Assembly (NCBI GenBank): GCA_036250195.1
Contig: JAVHZZ010000002.1
Location: 364,293,124 to 364,357,123, forward strand
Source: Mixophyes australis
Lineage: Eukaryota > Chordata > Amphibia > Anura > Limnodynastidae
Reading direction: 5' to 3'
DNA: 64,000 nt
Part shown: piece by piece, positions 11,921-24,567 of the stretch
Numbering within the stretch: position 1 is the first letter of the stretch
Layout of the letters: each line of letters begins with the position of its first letter
Program-made: the position numbers and the translations under genes
Notes under the pieces: model-generated
Seen by the model: only the letters and a program-made list of their open reading frames with translations
Databases searched by the model: none
What the model was told of the DNA's origin: nothing

Positions 11921-13846
11921 GACTCCAGAACCTGACAGTTGTTGTTGCTGCTACTCCTATTTCTACAGGACAGTGGTGTTTCCAGCACATTCCGCACTAT
12001 TATGCTAAGTTCCAAATATAATTCCTCATGTTTTAAACAGAGAAAGATTAATGTATCGTACTCATATAAAAGCATGGCAAGAAATTATGAGAGTTGAGCG
12101 TCAAATCTGTAAACAGTGAAGTGAAAACTATGTAGCATTAAATGGCTTTGATGTTTGGTCTAAGAATAAATGGCAGATGACATATTATCTTCCAGATGGC
12201 ACACTTAATTTCTGGCAGTTTGTCAAGTGAATTCTTCCATGTTTAAATCATAAAATGTCAAAGTGTTTGCGGTGATCTGGGTATTATTTTTATAAGATAT
12301 GATGATAGTAGTAATATTTTTAGTAATAGTTTGTACTACACTCCCATGTATGTGGCCATCCTTAACGAGAGTCTGTCACTGTGAACATTTTATGGAATTC
12401 AGTATCTGAGGCTACATTTTATGGTGACCTGGAGATACTCTTTTATAATATCACGTGCCTACTTTTGCTGAATGACCACGTATTTATGGGTACGTGCATT
12501 GAGTTGCAGGCCAAAATGGTTGCGTCTGCGGTAGTGTAAACATTTGCCCTGTTTGATAGAAGGAGTTATGCAGATTGGGGTATACCTTGGTGACTGGACT
12601 GCAGGTTAGGGGCACACGAGAGCCCACGTTTGCACCCACATGGAAAAACAGTATTTCATTTTGCCTAACAAGATCATTTAAATGAGATAAAGACACGTTG
12701 GGGGTTTTCCTGCCACAAAATGACTTGATCTGTACACAACCGCTGAGGTGGCAGTGATCAAGTCTCGTTTTATACTTATAATGGGATGCAAATTGCACCT
12801 TCCAGTTGCACATTGACTTTCACAGTCCCTTGGACAGTAAAGTTGGTGTGAGCCTTGAAATGTATGTGTGAACAAATAGGTGCACATATGTAATAAGTAG
12901 TGTTATTGACATACCATCCACTGTCTGGAAAACGTATATAAAACCTTTGCATTTAGTAAGTGTTGGCATCTCTGTTAGCAACAGTGACTCTGTACCTGTG
13001 GACCAACCTCTCACATCGCCATGAAGGTATTTTGGCCCGTTCCTCTACACAGAACTGGTTAAATTCACTGCTATCTTGTGCAGTCCATTAAGGGTCATTT
13101 ACCAAAATGTGCAGAAAATGAGGATGCCCAGAGCTGACACTTAGTATAAATGTTTGCTTATCACATATATAAGAGCACACCCAAATTTCAGTTTTGGGAG
13201 CTGCCCCTGGAATCAATAAGAAATCAGTCTGCGCCTGGACATATACATGGTGGAAAGAGTAAATACATCACTTCAAAATGCCTACTGTCCTAGGGACAAC
13301 CCCTAACATCCTGCTCAGATTAGCCCCATTATGTTTTAAATAGGTCATGTGAATTGAGGGGACATCTGGGCTGTCTTATATGTGTCAGGATCTTACATTT
13401 GAAAGATTTTTTACATTGCTTGAAATGGGCTTAAAGATGCAAATACACTTGGTCATATAAAGTGCTGCTAGATTGTGCTGCAAGCTGGGGTCAACCTTTC
13501 CGTCGCCTCTGAGGACATGTTCACAACAAGTCCTTCTACATGGTAAAGAAGCCTGTGCAGCCGCACACCAGGGAACACCCTGTAAAAGTGCCCTTGTACC
13601 CACTTAAATGGCATTTTAAATATATCTTATTGCAAAAAGTCTTGTTTTTCATGTGGGCATAAAAAGTGGGCCAAGCCCATATTTAGTAGTCAATACCCCT
13701 CAAGAAGAGAAGAACAACTAGTTTTTGCAAACACACGTCACCATTTTCAGCGACGAAATCTATGTGTGTTGTATACATGCAAAGTACTTTTTGTATGACT
13801 ATGAATATGGTGATTGTTAACATTCTCTGTCAGTCTGGTCTAACAT
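11921..13846. other. Intergenic DNA, nothing recognised
   Basis: Several overlapping minus-strand open frames around 12484-13014 have no recognisable domain, no shared start context and no splice logic. They are treated as chance frames. Confidence 0.5.
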
Positions 13847-13849
13847 ATT

Positions 13850-14063
13850 GGGGCATATTCAATTGTCGCTGTTTTCCGCGGCATTAAAACTACTACCATT
13901 ATTACGGTAATAGTTAGCTGGATTTCAGCTCGCGGCTCAGGAGCTGCGAGCTGAAATCCAGCGAGAAAACGACCGTAATAACGTTTTTTACGCGCATTAT
14001 TAACGGTAATAGTGCGCGCACTGCGAGATTTTCGCAGTTTCCGCCGACAATTGAATATGCCCC
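13850..14063. mobile_element. Palindromic MITE (GGGGCATATTCAATTG family), 214 bp
   Basis: The left end GGGGCATATTCAATTGTCG and the right end 'cgacaattgaatatgccc' are inverted copies. The middle contains a second pair, 'agctggatttcagctcgc' against 'gcgagctgaaatccagc'. ATT flanks both sides (13847-13849 and 14064-14066), fitting a 3-bp target duplication. Confidence 0.8.
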
Positions 14064-14369
14064 ATTGTGTTGTTTGTAACTTTATAAGCAAGATATATGG
14101 CATTAATGCAAAGGTTGCACAATAATACTGCAATAGAATAGACACACAAGAAAGCTATGGAAGGGTGAGTGGGAGCTTCAAGGCCTAGTCAGAGGGGACA
14201 GAAGGTTGCTCCCAAATGTGTATACATACAGCTAGGACTGGCGCCCTGCAGTGCTGTTCTTGCATCATTTCAAATTCTAACCTAAAGTTAATAAACCTGA
14301 CTTTTTGCAATGTTCATGTCTCTCTTTTATTTCTGGCTACAGTTTGTATCATGTTGGGAAGGAGGAGCA

Positions 14370-14900
14370 AGTCTTTATTATTTTTGTTGTTGAGTTTTCA
14401 GAGAGCGTTTAAAGATTTGAAGTCCGTAGGTGAGTCTGACCAGACGTGGTAGGGAATTCCAGAAGTTGATAGTGGCACAGGAGAAGTCTTGTAGGTGGGA
14501 GTGAGACATGATTATCAGAGACGAGGTGAGAGGTACATCTAAGAGGGCATAAGGAAGAGTATTTTAGCAAGATTTGATATGTATGAAGTGTGGTGGTGTT
14601 GAGAGCTTTGTAGGTAAGGGTGAGTAATTTGAATTGGATACTTGAGGACACAGGAGCCAGTGTAGGGATTTGCAGAGTGTTGTGGCATATGTGGAGCAGC
14701 GAGAGAGGAAGGTCAGACTTGCTGCAGCATTGAGGGCAGGTTGAAGTGGTGATACATGGGTGATGTATTTCCATATAGGAGGGGGTTGCAGAAGGTTGCA
14801 GTAGTCGTGCAAGGGATGATGGGACAATGGATAACAAGACTGGGAGAGAGACTGAATGTGAGCAGTAAAGCAGATAGTGGAGTCACGTGAGACATAAATG
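14370..14900 (-). pseudogene. L2-type LINE reverse-transcriptase C-terminal remnant (minus strand)
   Basis: Read on the minus strand, the fragments 'ALNAAASLTFLSRCS', 'SLHWLLCP' and 'FKLLTLTYKALNTTTLHT' follow in the order seen at the C-terminal end of L2-clade reverse transcriptases. There the conserved text resembles LNAAARLI, SLHWLPV and KLLTLTYKALN. The fragments fall in different frames, so the copy carries frameshifts. No start, endonuclease domain or RT catalytic core is present. It is a dead 5'-truncated insertion. Confidence 0.65.
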
Positions 14901-14932
14901 TACATATATAAAACAATAAGGATTTTATCCAA

Positions 14933-15402
14933 ACAAGAATTGCCTAAGAAATAATCAAATGTAGAATAATGGAAGGAAACCCCAAAATGTGTGAATATAA
15001 AACATGGGGATCATTAGAAGTGTGACTCTAGACCAATGTAAGGAAACATCATGATTGATATAGATTCTTTATTATTTAATCATTGGAATCTTTGAATTGT
15101 CTAAAATGTCCCAAATAATGATTATAAATTGCATCTTGATAAATGCCTTTAGACAATAGACATTGACATGTTTTTGCAAAAAATAAACTAAAATCTTAAA
15201 GTATTCTTTCTGCACTTACTCCTCTCACTGGGTCAGTTACTTTGCTCCCTCCTGTAGCGACGATCCGAGGACACAAGTAACTGCGGCGTGGCACTGCTCA
15301 ATCAGCAGGAGGGGGGCAGAACACTGATCAATGTTTGTGGACAACATTTACTGCATGAATTCTTCCATTACAAGATTTTGAGATTTTAGTTTAAAGTGAA
15401 AC
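14933..15402. other. Intergenic DNA, nothing recognised
   Basis: AT-rich sequence up to the target duplication of the Buster-type hAT fossil. Confidence 0.5.
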
Positions 15403-15480
15403 CACTAGATCAGTGGTCAGGGAACAGGGGTAAATTACCCCAAATGGGGTAAAAATGAAATTCCTGGGGGTAATGCTGCC

Positions 15481-15876
15481 GATTCACATGCTGTCAGTTG
15501 GATTGTAGACCCCTTTAAATGTGAAATTGCTGTTGTACCAGAAGAGCCTCAAGGGTTGGCAGAGGCACTTCTTGCTCTTCGATGCAATTATGAAGCATGT
15601 ATTGCATTTGAAAACAAAGCAGATCTGTCATATTTTTGGATGTCAACAGCTGGCAAGGCATTCAAATTTGCACATGAGGAGGCAGTCAAAAAGTTGCTGC
15701 CTTTTGCAACAACCTACCTTTGCGAACAAGGATTTTCCACTCTAACGAACATAAAAACAAAGCAGAGAAATCGATTGGACGCTGAAGACTGTATCCAAAT
15801 TGCTCTGACATCAAAATGCCCCAATATTGATGCTCTCGTATCAAAAATGAAGCAACATCATTTCTCCAAACCCTGA
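15481..15876 (+). pseudogene. hAT (Buster/ZBED5-like) transposase C-terminal fragment
   Basis: One frame is open for about 131 codons to the stop at 15876. It contains 'VDPFKCEI' at the start, 'KADLSYFWMS' in the middle, and the hATC dimerisation signature 'LLPFATTYLCEQGFSTL' followed by 'NIKTKQRNRL'. This matches the C-terminus of Buster-type transposases and the host proteins derived from them (ZBED5, SCAND3, FAM200). No in-frame methionine gives a natural start, and the BED finger and catalytic aspartates are absent. The fragment is well preserved for a fossil. That could mean a recent deletion from an autonomous source. Confidence 0.85.
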
Positions 15877-15938
15877 AGTTTTGAAGTTGAAGCTTTCAAA
15901 GAAATTTTGAATAGATTCAACAAAATTTTGAATTCCAA

Positions 15939-16113
15939 GGGCTAGATTTACTAAGCTGCGGGTTTGAAAAAGTGGGGATGTTGCCTATAGCAATCAATCA
16001 GACTCTAGCTGTCATTTTGTAGAAGGTACTAAATAAATGAAAGCTAGAATCTAATTGGTTGCTATAGGCAACATCCCCACTTTTTCAAATCCGCAGCTTA
16101 GTAAATCTAGCCC
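15939..16113. mobile_element. 175-bp palindromic MITE (GGGCTAGATTTACTAA family), copy 2
   Basis: It has the same ends and length as the other copies, with CAA on both sides (15936-15938 and 16114-16116) as a 3-bp duplication. It lies inside the Buster-type hAT element, so it is the younger insertion. Confidence 0.85.
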
Positions 16114-16226
16114 CAAGAATTAATAATATATGATTTCCTTCCTTTCAAATCAAGGGGGTAACGTCGGCGTATCTAAATATATTTTGGGGTGAAAGGTAAA
16201 GAAGTTCCCTGACCCCTGCACTAGAT

Positions 16227-18380
16227 GGTGCTATAATCACACATAATTCAGTTTGCCTTATCAATTCTTTTCACTCTTCCACTAACCATGTACCAAATGT
16301 TAAATGTTACAGTGGTGATATATTTATAATTACAGAATTAACATTGAAATCTCTAATTAATGATCTAATCTAAGAATTTCGAAAGAAAAATAGAAGGGGA
16401 TAACAAAATACAAATTACTGAAGATAGGAATGGTTAGCAGGAGGGGAATATTATCCGAACACATAAAACACAGACAAGAAGTATAATCTAATAAATCTAT
16501 TAAGCTAACAATTGTGTGTGTATAGGTATGTACATGGATTAGCACGTGTGATATGCTTATGGATTGGATTAGAAGGTGGCAAACTTGGGACATGCACAAT
16601 TGTGATTGGAGGAGAGGAAAAATGATTACTAAATGCTGGTTATCTACAGTTACATCCTCATACTGTGCACAGGTGCAGAAAACAGTTTTGTGCTGCTTGA
16701 CAAGACATTTAAAGCATTTTCAAGCGGTGGGAGACTGTGCATCTAGTGGCCATTACTGGATAGTGGGTGACATTAGAGCTTTATAACCCAATAGGTCTAT
16801 ACATTAAATGGGATGACTTTTGCTCCATCCAAATGTCCCTTATATGAGAAAGCACATTTATAGAGACATAAATAGCAAGATAGTGAAAATATTAAAATGT
16901 ACATATACAGTCCCAATTTCTCTTACTCTCATGACTTTGTGATTGGTGCATTTTAAGAGAAAAAAGGGAAATTTTTAATTAATGGGGTGGTCCAAGAAGC
17001 AGGATTTTGACATCTTAATACGGACCAAAATCCTGCAAATGGTGACACCAAGCACCTGCTCAAACTCACAACCAAACATCACAATGGAAGGCATTTGTGC
17101 AAAAAAGGAGCTTGTAAAATATCAGTTTGTAAATGGCTCTAAAGGGCTGATGCAGACACCGGTGCATAGAATATCTTGCATGACGTTGCTCTGCGCTTGC
17201 AAAAAAAAGTGGCTGCAGAGTATGTGCCCATGCAGATTTGAGTAATTCCTCCACCTCTGCCTCTTTGCACCTGGATAGGTGGGATGGGGGCGTTGTAACG
17301 TAGACTGAGTGCAGACTGAGACAGAGACACACATGCACCTGAGAAAGCGATATTATTTGTAGGTGATCAGAGGCAGGTGGAAATAGTGGATGGTGATGAT
17401 AATGATGATGGTCCCCCATACTAGCAATCCGCTTGTGATTGGCTGTCTGCGCATGTTCCACTTACTCTGATTGGTGATTACTTCCACACTCGTACATATA
17501 TTATGTTTTGTGTGCATGTTTAAGCTTATTTTATATTCGTCCATGAGATGGGGAGATATTTCTGCTGTAGTAGAAATATCAGTTTTATTGATGCCTATTA
17601 GCAAATGCATTTGTTGCAAATAAAATAAATGAATGGTTATAAACATGGGCGCAAGTGGGACATAAGTGTATGTGACCTATGTCTGGGGCATATGCTATCC
17701 CTTCCAACATCCTAAGATAGGTGCCGCTTTGCATATGGTTGCAATTGCTGCTTTTATAATGAACACAAATTGCGCCTTTGATTTGGGTTGAAATTTCGTC
17801 CAACTCTGCATCATCCTCTAAAAATAAATAAGAAAATGCTTTGGAAGGCAAATTAAACTGAGCTTTCTGGCTAAACATATGTTGGACTAGAGGTGATAAT
17901 TGTAAATGATATTCATTCATATTGGTACAGCCTGTTCATGTGTACTCTACTCTATTCACAGCATGCACAGAAATAGACCACCGCCACTCAGCAATCGTAG
18001 AACATTTGCTCAGTATTGGCCAGCAATTGGTTTTTGATAGAAAATACCAAATACCTAAGGGTGTAATTATTTTAATCAGATCTAGAAAAATAAAAATAAA
18101 CAAGAATGTTGACTATCAGTTTATTTATTTCTACAGATTTTATAGCAATGTACAAATGGCGACACGAACATATAGAACAGAATTATGATTAGAAATTGGC
18201 ACAAGTAGTAGAGGCGACCCTGGCCATGAGATTTTCCAATTTGAAAATAGTAGGAAATAAATGAGACCCAAAGTCACATAAGGTGTACATTCTGCACCAT
18301 ATAGAGGTGATCTAGAATCATTTAGGTGGAGAGATAAGCAGAAATAATTCAGGGACAGAGAAAACATAACTTTCTGAAAA
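16227..18380. other. Intergenic DNA, nothing recognised
   Basis: Overlapping minus-strand frames at 17066-17920 look open but show no recognised domain and no exon signals. They could be remnants of an unrecognised repeat. Confidence 0.45.
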
Positions 18381-19284
18381 GATGGATTTTAAAGAAGCCA
18401 CGAAAACCCTTGTTCACTCGCTTGTAATTTCTCGCCTTGACTACTGTAACCTCCTTCTCTCCGGCCTACCTGACTCTCACCTTGACCCTCTTAAGTCTAT
18501 CTTCAATGCTGCTACCCGCCTCATTTTTCTCATCCGCCGCTCTACCTTTGCTTTCTCCCTCCAACAGTCACTGGCTCTCCATGGCCTACAGAATTAAATT
18601 TAAACTTCTCACCCTCACCATTAAAGCTCTTAATCAATCCTCCCCTCCCTACATATCCAATCTCATCTCTACCTATACTCCTAGCCGCCCCCTCCGCTCT
18701 GCCTCTGACCGCCGCCTCACTACTTCACTGATCACCTCCTCTCACTCTCGTCTTCAGAACTTTGCTCAGGCTGCTCCCCTGCTGTGGAACAATCTTCCAC
18801 GTTCCATCAGGTTAGCATCTACTCTCAAAGGCTTCAAGCGTGCCCTTAAGACTCATTTCTTTATTCAAGTCTATCAGTCCACCTCCTAACTCCCTTGTCC
18901 GACTCTCTCCCCCATTTAGTACCACCCTATTTATGTCTCCCCCTTCCCTTTAGGATGTAAGCTCTCAGGAGCAGGGCCCTCTTTCCTTGTGTGCTCCTTC
19001 TACTATTCCATCACCCTCTGTACCTCTTGGCCTGCTTCCCTAGCCCTGTTTTCTTAAGCTTCGGCCTACTTCTCACTGATTTCTACCATCACTTTCACTC
19101 ATTGTCCCAGTAATAATTTGATTTGCATTATCATGTTACCTGTGTCTGTGTATATATTTTTGCGCTTTTTTGTTCTTTGTGTATCATGTTGTATCATGGG
19201 TCACTGTTTTCTGTATGTCATGTACGGCGCTGCGGACCCTTTGTGGTGCCTTATTAATTAAAGATAATAATAATAATAATGGAG
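18381..19284 (+). mobile_element. L2-type LINE 3' end (frameshifted RT C-terminus plus tail)
   Basis: The first frame reads 'KTLVHSLVISRLDYCNLLL' and 'PLKSIFNAATRLIF', the RT thumb region of L2-clade elements. A frameshift near 18570 moves the homology to another frame, with 'YRIKFKLLTLTIKALNQSS', 'PLRSASDRRL' and 'LWNNLPRSIRLASTLKGF' ending at the stop at 18889. The 3' UTR contains the typical 'gtaagctctcaggagcagg' and ends in an (AAT)n run at 19266-19281. The copy is 5'-truncated and defective. It is better preserved than the minus-strand L2 at 14370-14900. Confidence 0.82.
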
Positions 19285-20237
19285 TATTTGATGTATGTAG
19301 AATTGGGGGAGGAAGTCTGATTGGACAGACAAGAAGCAGTGTAGAAGAAACCTTGGAAACCTATTTGAAAAGATGTGATCCGAATACTTAAATATTATAG
19401 AAGAACTATTTTAAAATATAAATAAAATATCAAAATATATAGAGGAACTTTAAAAAATGTCAGTGTGCCTGCAGATCAACAGGAGGTCATTAGCCAAAGA
19501 AACCTTACATGCACCCTTGAGTGTCCTAAGTGTGTTTTTCTTTTACAGCCACGTTTTGCCCATTATAGGATCTTATTTTTCCTTAATAATAAAACACAAA
19601 GCGCAAATTATTCGACACAGTTCTTGAAGGAAAAAAATAGAAATGCTTAGTGGATCCAAAACACGAAGCTAATCCAGATCCAAAACCAAAACCACTTCAC
19701 AGGGGTCAGTGAGCATCTCTACAAAAAACACAGCTGGCATGAAGTCCACCTCATTCAGCTGCACTTCGTTGAGAACGATAGTTACACTAAAAGACGGTAC
19801 CACTAGGTGGCAGCAACATACAGATATCAGGACGGACATGTATAAACCACTGCAGATACAACTATAAACAGTTACATCATGTACCTTGTATTCTAAATCA
19901 TTGCATGTCAAGCAACTAATGACTAAAATGATTTATCAGTCTGAAGAGGAAAAATCCAGGACATGCAACCTGATTCTTTAAGCAGCGCTACTGAAATATG
20001 GCAAAAAAAGAACACGCCATAGTATAATGTAATATACAAACCAATTTCCTGTTACTTGAATAAATTGTGACTTGAATAATAGTTTTATTGGTACACAACA
20101 CTTATGCACATTGCATCATGAGCTTATTGTCATGATTTCCGCTACCCACGCAGTGGTGCTACTATTGTTGAGTGTTGTACCATTCAAAAGTTATCAACAT
20201 TGTTGTTAATGGTTTAAAATAATTTACAGTTAAATTC
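19285..20237. other. Intergenic DNA, nothing recognised
   Basis: No recognised element or exon. Confidence 0.5.
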
Positions 20238-20240
20238 TGA

Positions 20241-20573
20241 AGGCCTTATGCTGAGTGAGGAGCCAAGCAAAAAAAAACTGAGCAAATTTGCACCTTGGCA
20301 AAACCATGTTGCATTGAAGGGGGTTGGAGGGGGAGGCAAATTTAAAATGTGGGAGCACTTTTATAAGTGGGATAAGTAAAATAAGCAAGTCCTAGATCAA
20401 CTGTAAATTTCAGTGTACAAATAAAGTATTTATAAGCTATATAAGAAAAAAAGGCAATATTTTCCTTGCATGCAAAAAAAAATAATATTTTGCACCCCTT
20501 GCATTGTAACATGTTTTGACCCAGTGCAAACTTGCTCCTTTTTTTGCACTGCTCCTAACTCAGCATTAGGCCC
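20241..20573. mobile_element. Diverged palindromic MITE related to the GGGCCTGATTCATTAAG family
   Basis: The left end 'aggccttatgctgagt' pairs with the right end 'actcagcattaggccc'. TGA flanks both sides (20238-20240 and 20574-20576). The interior shares 'gcaaaaccatgttgcattg' and its inverted copy with the MITEs at 5262 and 61134, so the families share internal sequence but have different tips. Confidence 0.7.
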
Positions 20574-20576
20574 TGA

Positions 20577-21081
20577 GCCAGTAAATCAAAGCACTCCTTG
20601 CACGATAGTGCCACGATGAACCTTGAAGCACTGCCATCCCCATCATATCATGTTATAATATTTTTTGTGCATCTTAAATTCAATAGATTATTTATTCATT
20701 ATTCAATAAATATTAATTTATAACTCAGAGAATAAGGGTTGATGGTAAAAATATAATATAATATGCAGACAGCGATTACTTTTAGTGCAGTCCAATACTG
20801 CAAAAGAGGGACATAGCCTTAAAATCCTGGGCCTGTGCCTGGAGATTAGGGACATTTGGCAACTGTGTAATTTACCTCACCTGGATCTCCTGTATAACAG
20901 TTCAGATAACATGGGTGTGGATATAGTATCCAATGAATGTAATCTGTGTGACCGGATAACAATATGTGAGCGTTACTAAGCAACCCACAAACAAAGCCTG
21001 ATCCTGTGAGATGTACATTCAGTATGACTGTATAATCATTAATTGTTTATTAAACATTCTGAAACATGAAAGTAACGTATA
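20577..21081. other. Intergenic DNA, nothing recognised
   Basis: No recognised element. Confidence 0.5.
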
Positions 21082-21315
21082 CATAGGTGCCTACTCTCCC
21101 GAAATGTCCGGAAAGCTCCCAAATTTTTGGGAGTTCTCCCGGACTCCTCGAAGACCAGGGCAACCTCCCGCATCCTGCCCTCTTCATTAGTGAAGTGGAT
21201 GGGACTAATTGTGTCATCCTGGGGCCAAAAGATGCGATTAGCATGAACACGCCCCCAGGGTTCAGCAGGGAGATCTCCCCTCCCAGACAGGAGATCTCCA
21301 AAGTAGGCAAGTATG
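21082..21315. mobile_element. hAT MITE, CATACTTGCC family, copy D (decayed)
   Basis: The left part 'cataggtgcctactctcccg' and the right end 'aagtaggcaagtatg' are inverted copies of the family ends. The interior contains repeated 'gggagatctcc'-like segments. No clear 8-bp duplication is left. Confidence 0.65.
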
Positions 21316-21327
21316 CCTGTAGGTGAT

Positions 21328-21649
21328 GGGCCTGATTCATTAAGAAAAGTAAAGCAAAAAATTGAGTAAGCTTTCTCCTGGACAAAACCATGTTACAATG
21401 CAAGGGGTGCATATTAGTTTATTATTTTGCACATAAGTTAAATACTGGCTGTTTTGTCATGTAGCACATAAATACTTGGTAGCTTTATTTGTAAACTGAA
21501 ATGTATAGTTAATCTAGGGCATGCCCTAACCTAACTATAAGTCTTTCTTCACATTTTATTTTTACCTCCCCCTCCAATGCAACATGGTTTTGCCCAGGTG
21601 AAAAGTTACTCATTTCTTTTGCTTTACTTTCCTTAATGAATTTAGGCTC
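21328..21649. mobile_element. Palindromic MITE, GGGCCTGATTCATTAAG family, copy 2
   Basis: The left end GGGCCTGATTCATTAAG and the right end 'cttaatgaatttaggctc' are inverted. Internal arms include 'ggacaaaaccatgttacaat' and its complement. The flanking triplets are GAT and AAT, a degraded duplication. It lies only 12 bases from the hAT MITE to its left. Confidence 0.75.
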
Positions 21650-24226
21650 AATATCTTTATGGTTTGGGTAGGGTAACATTCATCTCTTAATCAGGTCTTT
21701 TCAAATATCAATGATACATTGCCAAATGTGGTTTACTAACAAGCATCTACAACACTATCTCCAAATGTAATAGACATACTTCTAATAGACATAAATAAAC
21801 CATACGTTTTCTACTCTGAGCTGTAATTATCATGGACTAAACTAAATTTTAACTATCACTGTCGTTAATTAATTTGTTTTTAGTCCTTATGAACCTTTGT
21901 CTAATCATTAAAGAGTGAAAAAACAAGAATTATTGTCTTGTGCCATTAGCATAAGACACATTATTATATGTTTTTATTTTGCAGGTAAGCTCTATACCAC
22001 TGAATGTACATCTCACAGGGGCACAGTCATGTTTTTGGGTAGCTTAGTACCTCTCAAACATTACATAGTTCTTTCTTGGCATGCTTTTGTAACACTGATT
22101 ACATTAATTGGTTATCACCTGTAATAATATCCACGCCCTTTTCTTTGAACTGTGTAACAAAACATCAAGTTGAGGAAATATCCGATACTTCTAATGATCT
22201 ATATAATTATATTATTTTAGATTGATTACACTGTGAATATTTGTATTTTGTTGGAGTGGAGCTCAAATAAAGTGTCACTCAAAAGGTTGCAGCTAGTTTA
22301 CCACCCGGTAACTGCACAAATTCGCCATCCCTTATAATCAACAAAAGACTTAATATTTACCCATCAATTGTAACATCTGCAAAATGATGTACTGTGCACC
22401 ATTAAAAAACTTTCCCAAGAGCAAAATAAATAAATATAAGTATTATTACTCTGTATAGCAGTAGGCAAAATTTAATTGGTTCATTTATATTTGTCCTTGC
22501 ACAATTTATTTAAAAATCATATCTTTATGATACCATACATTCAAGTGTGATAGGATGGTTGAATGTTTAATTGAATTATTGTCATGCAGTATTCACAAAG
22601 CACCATCATTTTACATAGTTCTGTACAAATACAATAGTACAGATGTTACATACAAGTAAAAAAACAAAATAAAGTGCGTAGTTGACCCTGCTTGTATATT
22701 CCATCACCGTGCTTGTTGCTGTTTTACTAGTGACCTTGAATTGGTGCCTTACGCGTTGGCATACCAACAGGTCGTCTGCAAGTAATGACCACATCTGATG
22801 TAATGATTTAAATGGATCCTGATCAGCTATGCAGAAATACTGTATGAATTATTTATAACACTGAAACATTACATTTCTTACCATAGTAAAGCTGTAATAA
22901 GCATTGTTAGCTATATCATTTGCAGAGGCTACAAGGAGATCAATATGTTACTTATAGAACTCACTTCTTGGAGCTGCTTAAATGCGGTAACATGTGATAT
23001 GTATTCATGACTGGTGATCAAGATGTACGTGAATTAATCTCCTATATCATGAAAAAGTCACTTGGAATAAAGCAGCTCCAGTTCATGAAGTTGGTTCACA
23101 TAGATAATATAATAATAGTAATAATATCAGTTGCATTTGCGGCTATGATTTATTGACTCCCCATAAAGCTTTGGATGTACTTTGCGAATAGCTGAGATTC
23201 ATGCATCCAATGTGAAATTATGCTCATTAGTGTCACCACTGCCCTGAAGGCTACACGTACAGCTACAGAGACAGAAGGTGCTGTGCTCGCCGACTAGGAG
23301 GGGTGTTACAAGGTGGACCAATAGGAAGCTATTAATCTGCGCAGTCACTTCTCCTATCCCGCTCCGCGCTGTGATTGTGCGGAGGAGGTTAGAGCCCCAG
23401 TGGCCCCCACTATAATCATCTTAGTCTGAAAATCTTGACCTTTGACTTTAAAACTTTTTCATTTATGAGAAATGCAGTGAGTGATATTCTCCTTTGCAAT
23501 TAAGGGTTAAATCAGTATTCTTTAGACAAACAGTTTGTCTGTTGACAATGAATCACATATGAAATGGATAACAGGTTTATTACAATCTGTTGTATGTAAG
23601 GAACAGCTCGAGAGTAGCGTATTCACAGTAATCCCTTTAGAATATCTTGTATTTGTTCTTAAGTAGAGGTATTAAATTCTCATCTCAAAATCAATTTCTT
23701 TTTGCCTCTTCAGGGATCTTCTCTGTATTATTATAATGCAATAGTGAAAAAATAACCATTTGTTTTTCGTCTCCCGTACATTGTTTCTCTACAATTCAAG
23801 TAGTAAAACATGAACTATAGGGCACAGTATTGAATATTGATAAATATTTCAATATTAACTTTTGGCCGTATAACTACTGATGTCAATTTTGTGCATAATA
23901 CTATACTAGTGTTTTTAACTCTACTACAATGCACAAAAATGGGTATGAAAATGGAAACCCTTGTCTTCAGTGACCCCATACACACTTGCGATGTTAGACA
24001 CACTCAGAAGTACTGCAACAGCATTGTAGGTTTCCAAGCACTACCTGCTTTGTTTAATGCATTTATCATAAGCTAAAGTCATTGCAATCAATGGAGTGTC
24101 CTCCACAAGCCACCTGAATGTGAGTAAAAATGCAAATCAATTGCCAGTTAGTATAAGGTCATAAAGAACATAGACCAAATATCACATGTACTGTACAGTA
24201 TTTTGTGCTATTGTTTGTTTACTTAA
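21650..24226. other. Intergenic DNA, one GC-rich patch
   Basis: Mostly AT-rich unique-looking sequence. A moderately GC-rich patch at about 23235-23410 contains 'gctccgcgctgtgattgtgcgg' and could be part of an unrecognised repeat or regulatory sequence. No splice-bounded frame was found. Confidence 0.45.
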
Positions 24227-24425
24227 CCACGGTGGCCTAGCGGTTAGCACTTCTGCCTTACAGCACTGTGGTCATGCGTTCAATTCCCGACCATGTCCTT
24301 ATCTGTGAGGAGTTTATATGTTCTCCCCGTGTTTGCATGGGTTTCCTCCGGGTGCTCCGGTTTCCTCCCACACTCCAAAAACATACTGGTAGGTTAATTG
24401 GCTGCTATCAAAATTGACCCAAGTC

Positions 24426-24456
<31 letters not shown>

Positions 24457-24567
24457 TAGGGAATTTAGACTGTAAGCCCCAATGAGGCAGGGACTGATGT
24501 GAGTGAATTCTCTGTACAGCGCTGCGGAATTAGTGGCGCTATATAAATAAATGGTGATGATGATGAT
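24227..24567 (+). mobile_element. tRNA-derived SINE, plus strand
   Basis: The head has an A-box-like 'tggcctagcggttagc' and a B-box-like 'gcgttcaattccc', the internal promoter of RNA polymerase III. The conserved body follows ('gtttcctccgggtgctccgg'), then a (GT)n run at about 24424-24452. The tail 'tggcgctatataaataaatg' and GATGATGATGATT is shared with L2-type LINEs. The SINE probably uses L2 machinery. This is inference from the shared tail. Confidence 0.8.
24424..24452. repeat. (GT)n microsatellite in the SINE body
   Basis: An uninterrupted GT run where other SINE copies have only a short 'acacacag' (complement) segment. Confidence 0.9.

Larger units (their letters stand above)
15411..16218 (+). 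mobile_element. Non-autonomous Buster-type hAT element with nested MITE
   Basis: The ends are inverted repeats: CAGTGGTCAGGGAAC on the left and 'gttccctgacccctg' on the right. The 8-bp target duplication CACTAGAT is exact (15403-15410 and 16219-16226) and fits the nnnTAnnn pattern described for Buster-group hATs. Inside is an open C-terminal transposase segment related to the Buster-derived ZBED5/SCAND3/FAM200 proteins. A 175-bp palindromic MITE (15939-16113) has inserted within it. The rest of the transposase, including the RNase H core, is missing, so this copy could only move with transposase supplied in trans. Confidence 0.88.

Noticed and set aside
17066..17920. Overlapping minus-strand open frames
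   Set aside because: They lie in different frames over the same bases, without motif, start context or splice signals.
23235..23410. GC-rich patch as a possible gene promoter
   Set aside because: There is no TATA or initiator, no adjoining exon and no CpG density typical of an island. It is left as unexplained sequence.
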